From assembly GCF_050948175.1 (NCBI RefSeq), contig NC_135198.1, positions 8,259,001-8,323,000 of the forward strand: 64,000 nt of DNA, in the 5' to 3' direction. Below the pieces are notes generated by a model that was given only the letters and a program-made list of their open reading frames with translations, was not told where the DNA came from and ran no database searches. Every line of letters starts with the position of its first letter. Position 1 is the stretch's first letter. Below, in pieces: positions 61,401 to 64,000 of the stretch. The translations under genes and the position numbers were made by a program. The DNA comes from Xylocopa sonorina (lineage: Eukaryota; Arthropoda; Insecta; Hymenoptera; Apidae).

Positions 61401-64000
61401 AACCATTTGAATACGAAATTATTCAACGCGCGAAAGAAGCACGGTTGTCGGTACAATTAAACGAATGAAGCTTACGCGAGCCCATTGAATTTCATTAAGC
61501 GAGTCGTATTCGTCGAACTGGTGAAAAGAAAGGAGGCGGCCGAGATACGAGAAACGTCCGATGGGAAGAGAGGCAAGCCAGAGTCCCGAAACGGCGCAAC
61601 GGTGGGAACACCGTTCCAGCGAACGTGTCCCGCCCGGGGGAGACAGCGCCCGCTCGTTTGCGATTCAGACTTTAATTAGGTCTATGCTTTTTGTCGCTTA
61701 ATTCCGCTTTGCCATGCTCGCATCGCAACGGACCGTCGCCCCCTCCCTGCCCTTCGCTCCCGTTAAGCGAAGATTAAATTTTGGCTACGGGAACATCGGG
61801 AGTTCTAATTTCACGTCAACGAACGCACGCGAGCGAACAAGCTTTTACTGTCTCTTTTTTTTGTTTGCAAAATTTAGAAGTTGGCACGAAGTGTTCTCAC
61901 GAAGTGTACAAAGCAGCTAGTTTCGCTTCGTATTTAGAAAATAAATGTATGGGAAAGTGGTTTCATTGAGAAATTTGAATCTGGCTAATAAGAATATCGG
62001 AAATTCGATTTCTTCCTCGCGGAGAACGCGGCTGGTTCGTGCGAAAATCGGTCCTCTGTTCGCTTGGGAACAAGACGAGCCAGAGCGATCAGTGAGAACA
62101 AGGAAGTCATTGCGACCCTCGTTTCGCGGTGCATCCGCAGTATATAGTAAGGTTCGCTAACCCTATTCGCCGTTCAACGCGTTAATGAGAGCGCTTTTCG
62201 TATCACTCGCTAGCCATCGTTTGGAAATTAATGGTGTTCCTAATCATTCTAATTACAGGGAGGGCGTGGTATCGGTTCGTACGCTCCGCTGCGATAACAG
62301 GGCGTATCTTCTATTAACAGATTACGGGCCTTCTGCGATCGTCATTTCGATTATTCACCGTTCACTCTGCATAAAATAACCAGTACACTATCCAGCAGCT
62401 TAAAACCAACTATAAAATAAACGAAACAATAATCCAAGCGTTCAATTATCTACCTCAACAATCTCTATCGTCACAGATATTCCAAAGAAACCCTTATCAC
62501 TCGATTCACCGAAAATCAACCCTCACGCGAGAATCTCGAAACAAAAAGGAGAGGAAACAGAGCCAATATAAACCACCCCCATTTCATATCCATCCCCAAA
62601 GCAGCCGAAACGCAATAAGATCTCCCCCTGTACCACCTCGAAGTTATACAAGCGAGCAAAGCGCACGGTTGGCGATTCAATATTCATCCAAGAAACGGCC
62701 GCGTCCCACCCCCGTAGTAAACGCACGCAGCCAGCCCTCGGCCCTTTTCCGTATCCTCGTCTGAGTTACGACTTATCGGCCGCGAGAACGGCCCCGGATG
62801 TAACGGCCTCGTCCCCGGAAAATTGATGGAACCGGCAGGCCCTGTGGCGCGCGCAGTCGTCGCGTACCTCCCGGTGAATTACTGGAAAATAGCTTTTAGC
62901 CGGGACTACGGGGCGTCACCAGGTGCGCGGACCCCATCTCTATAGGCGAACCCTTTTACCGAAATTGCCGGATATCGTCCCGTCTGTCTACTACCGCCTC
63001 GCAACCGCGTCTGCCAGAGTCCCGTCCCCTTCTGTAAGCAGGTGTCGACCCTGGTGCTCCCGAAATTTTTCCGCGGAAATCGCTCCATCGCACCGATACG
63101 CCGCCTGTCTTCTGGTTATCTCCACGGAGAAAGTGCTTCCGGCGCTGGCTCGCAGTCTGTGGAATTGTTTTTTCCTTGGGTCAGACTGTGGGTGATAAGT
63201 TTTCGCTCTTGGTTTTTTTGGGGGAAATCTTACAGGGAGAGATATACAGGTGGTTGAACGTGGAATGGATGTTTCTCGAAGGAGATGGCCTTTTCAGGTT
63301 TTCCTAAGAGTGATAAGTACGTTTGAGATTTGGTATTTCAGTGGTGAATGTCCAGTAAGGAATTTTTAGTACGTGGACAGGTGAGTCGGAAAGTGGGGTT
63401 TCATTTTTACGTGCTGGAAACAAACGATCGCGTCTGAGAATGAAGGAACGACTGGGGAACGCGCGTGATTCGAGCATATGGCACGATGATGCGACGTACG
63501 ACCGTTGTGATGAAGGTATATGCACATCGAGAAGAGAGTTAATCGCCAGAGTATTAGCGTCAGCGAGATCGTGGCTCATTCATCACGGATGTCTCCAATT
63601 ATGGAATTAAAGGTTTTTATCGCGATCTCCTCTCGCAGCGAGTAGAAAGCAAACGAGCCTTCCGTTAGACCCGAACTGCTCTTCTATTACCTTGAACGCT
63701 TATAAATTGCACCGCGCTGTAAATTACGGCTACTGAGATTCCTCTAAACTCCTTCGTGTACCTTCCAGAGGAGAAATAGAAATTGGATTAACCTTCATCC
63801 CTCTGTACACATCGTGTGGTTTGATTCCAACGAAATCTCCAGATTTATCCCTGAGAACCTTTTCTGGCACACCTGTTACACGCGTCTTCTTCGAGGATCT
63901 CTGAAACTCTTGTGACGCTCGGTTGTTCGATCTGTGACGGCGCAGGGGGTGGTTCGTCCGCAGCGTAAACGAGAGGCGAGTCGATCGCAGCCTAGAGTGG
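58449..64000. other. Non-coding, nothing supported
   Basis: Two stretches have no ORF of 60 codons (58745-59426 and 60430-61484). 62390-62720 is strikingly C/A-rich and G-poor. A perfect CAG|GTGAGT at 63380/63381 follows sequence with stops in all three frames. Confidence 0.55.
60777..60806. repeat. (CCAT)n interrupted microsatellite
   Basis: CCATCCATCCATC, then a spacer and another CCATCCAT. Confidence 0.85.

Noticed and set aside
63340..63386. Perfect donor CAG|GTGAGT after an acceptor-like TATTTCAG.
   Set aside because: All three frames of the enclosed segment contain stops; at best a non-coding exon.
1..64000. Prokaryotic systems, CRISPR arrays, phage or defence islands.
   Set aside because: No regularly spaced identical repeats, no packed ORFs, and base composition and microsatellites point to an insect genome.
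1..64000. Intact transposable elements or old viral insertions.
   Set aside because: No long terminal or inverted repeats paired with a transposase, integrase or polymerase reading frame were seen.

Overview
This window looks like nuclear DNA of an insect, most likely a hymenopteran (bee, wasp or ant). It is rich in CpG on both strands, with constant cgcg, tcg and cga words. It alternates AT-rich stretches full of TAATTA-like words with CpG-rich stretches, and carries scattered GA, TA, poly-A and poly-T microsatellites. It has no operons, no tightly packed ORFs and no ribosome-binding-site pattern, so it is not bacterial or viral. CpG over-representation is well known in Hymenoptera such as honeybee; the assignment below the order is inference.

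The window is overwhelmingly non-coding, either intergenic or the inside of very long introns. I recognised no complete gene, conserved protein domain, tRNA, rRNA, known microRNA or intact transposon. Most ORFs are short, overlap on both strands and fit chance in CpG-rich, stop-poor sequence. Several of the longer ones lack an ATG at the upstream end.

The best coding candidates are short segments bounded by splice-like sites. On the minus strand there is a Cys/Tyr-rich 110-nt segment (17557-17666). Two weaker segments have compatible reading phases: an ATG-containing possible first exon at 35616-35677 and one at 11905-11959. On the plus strand there is an 84-nt phase-symmetric segment (19452-19535). 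Near 50.6-50.95 kb both strands are open in registers sharing the third codon position, with consensus-like splice sites on each. A similar but weaker double ORF lies at 23.7-24.3 kb. None matches a protein I know, and all need transcript or comparative evidence.

Layout: 0-11.9 kb, non-coding with one long ATG-less ORF near 8.3-9.0 kb; 11.9-19.5 kb, candidate exons in non-coding sequence; 19.5-30 kb, non-coding with a GC-rich block at 27.6-28.6 kb; 30-36.3 kb, a purine-rich tract with a TATAAAAG box and several promoter- or exon-like signals; 36.3-45.6 kb, non-coding, with an ORF-poor AT-rich desert (39.84-41.32 kb) and a strongly purine-skewed kilobase (42.46-43.66 kb); 45.6-45.8 kb, a degenerate 37-bp tandem repeat; 50.6-50.95 kb, the double ORF; 54.4-55.0 kb, a diverged repeat with 188-bp spacing; 55-64 kb, mostly featureless. 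I cannot show that any of these parts work together.
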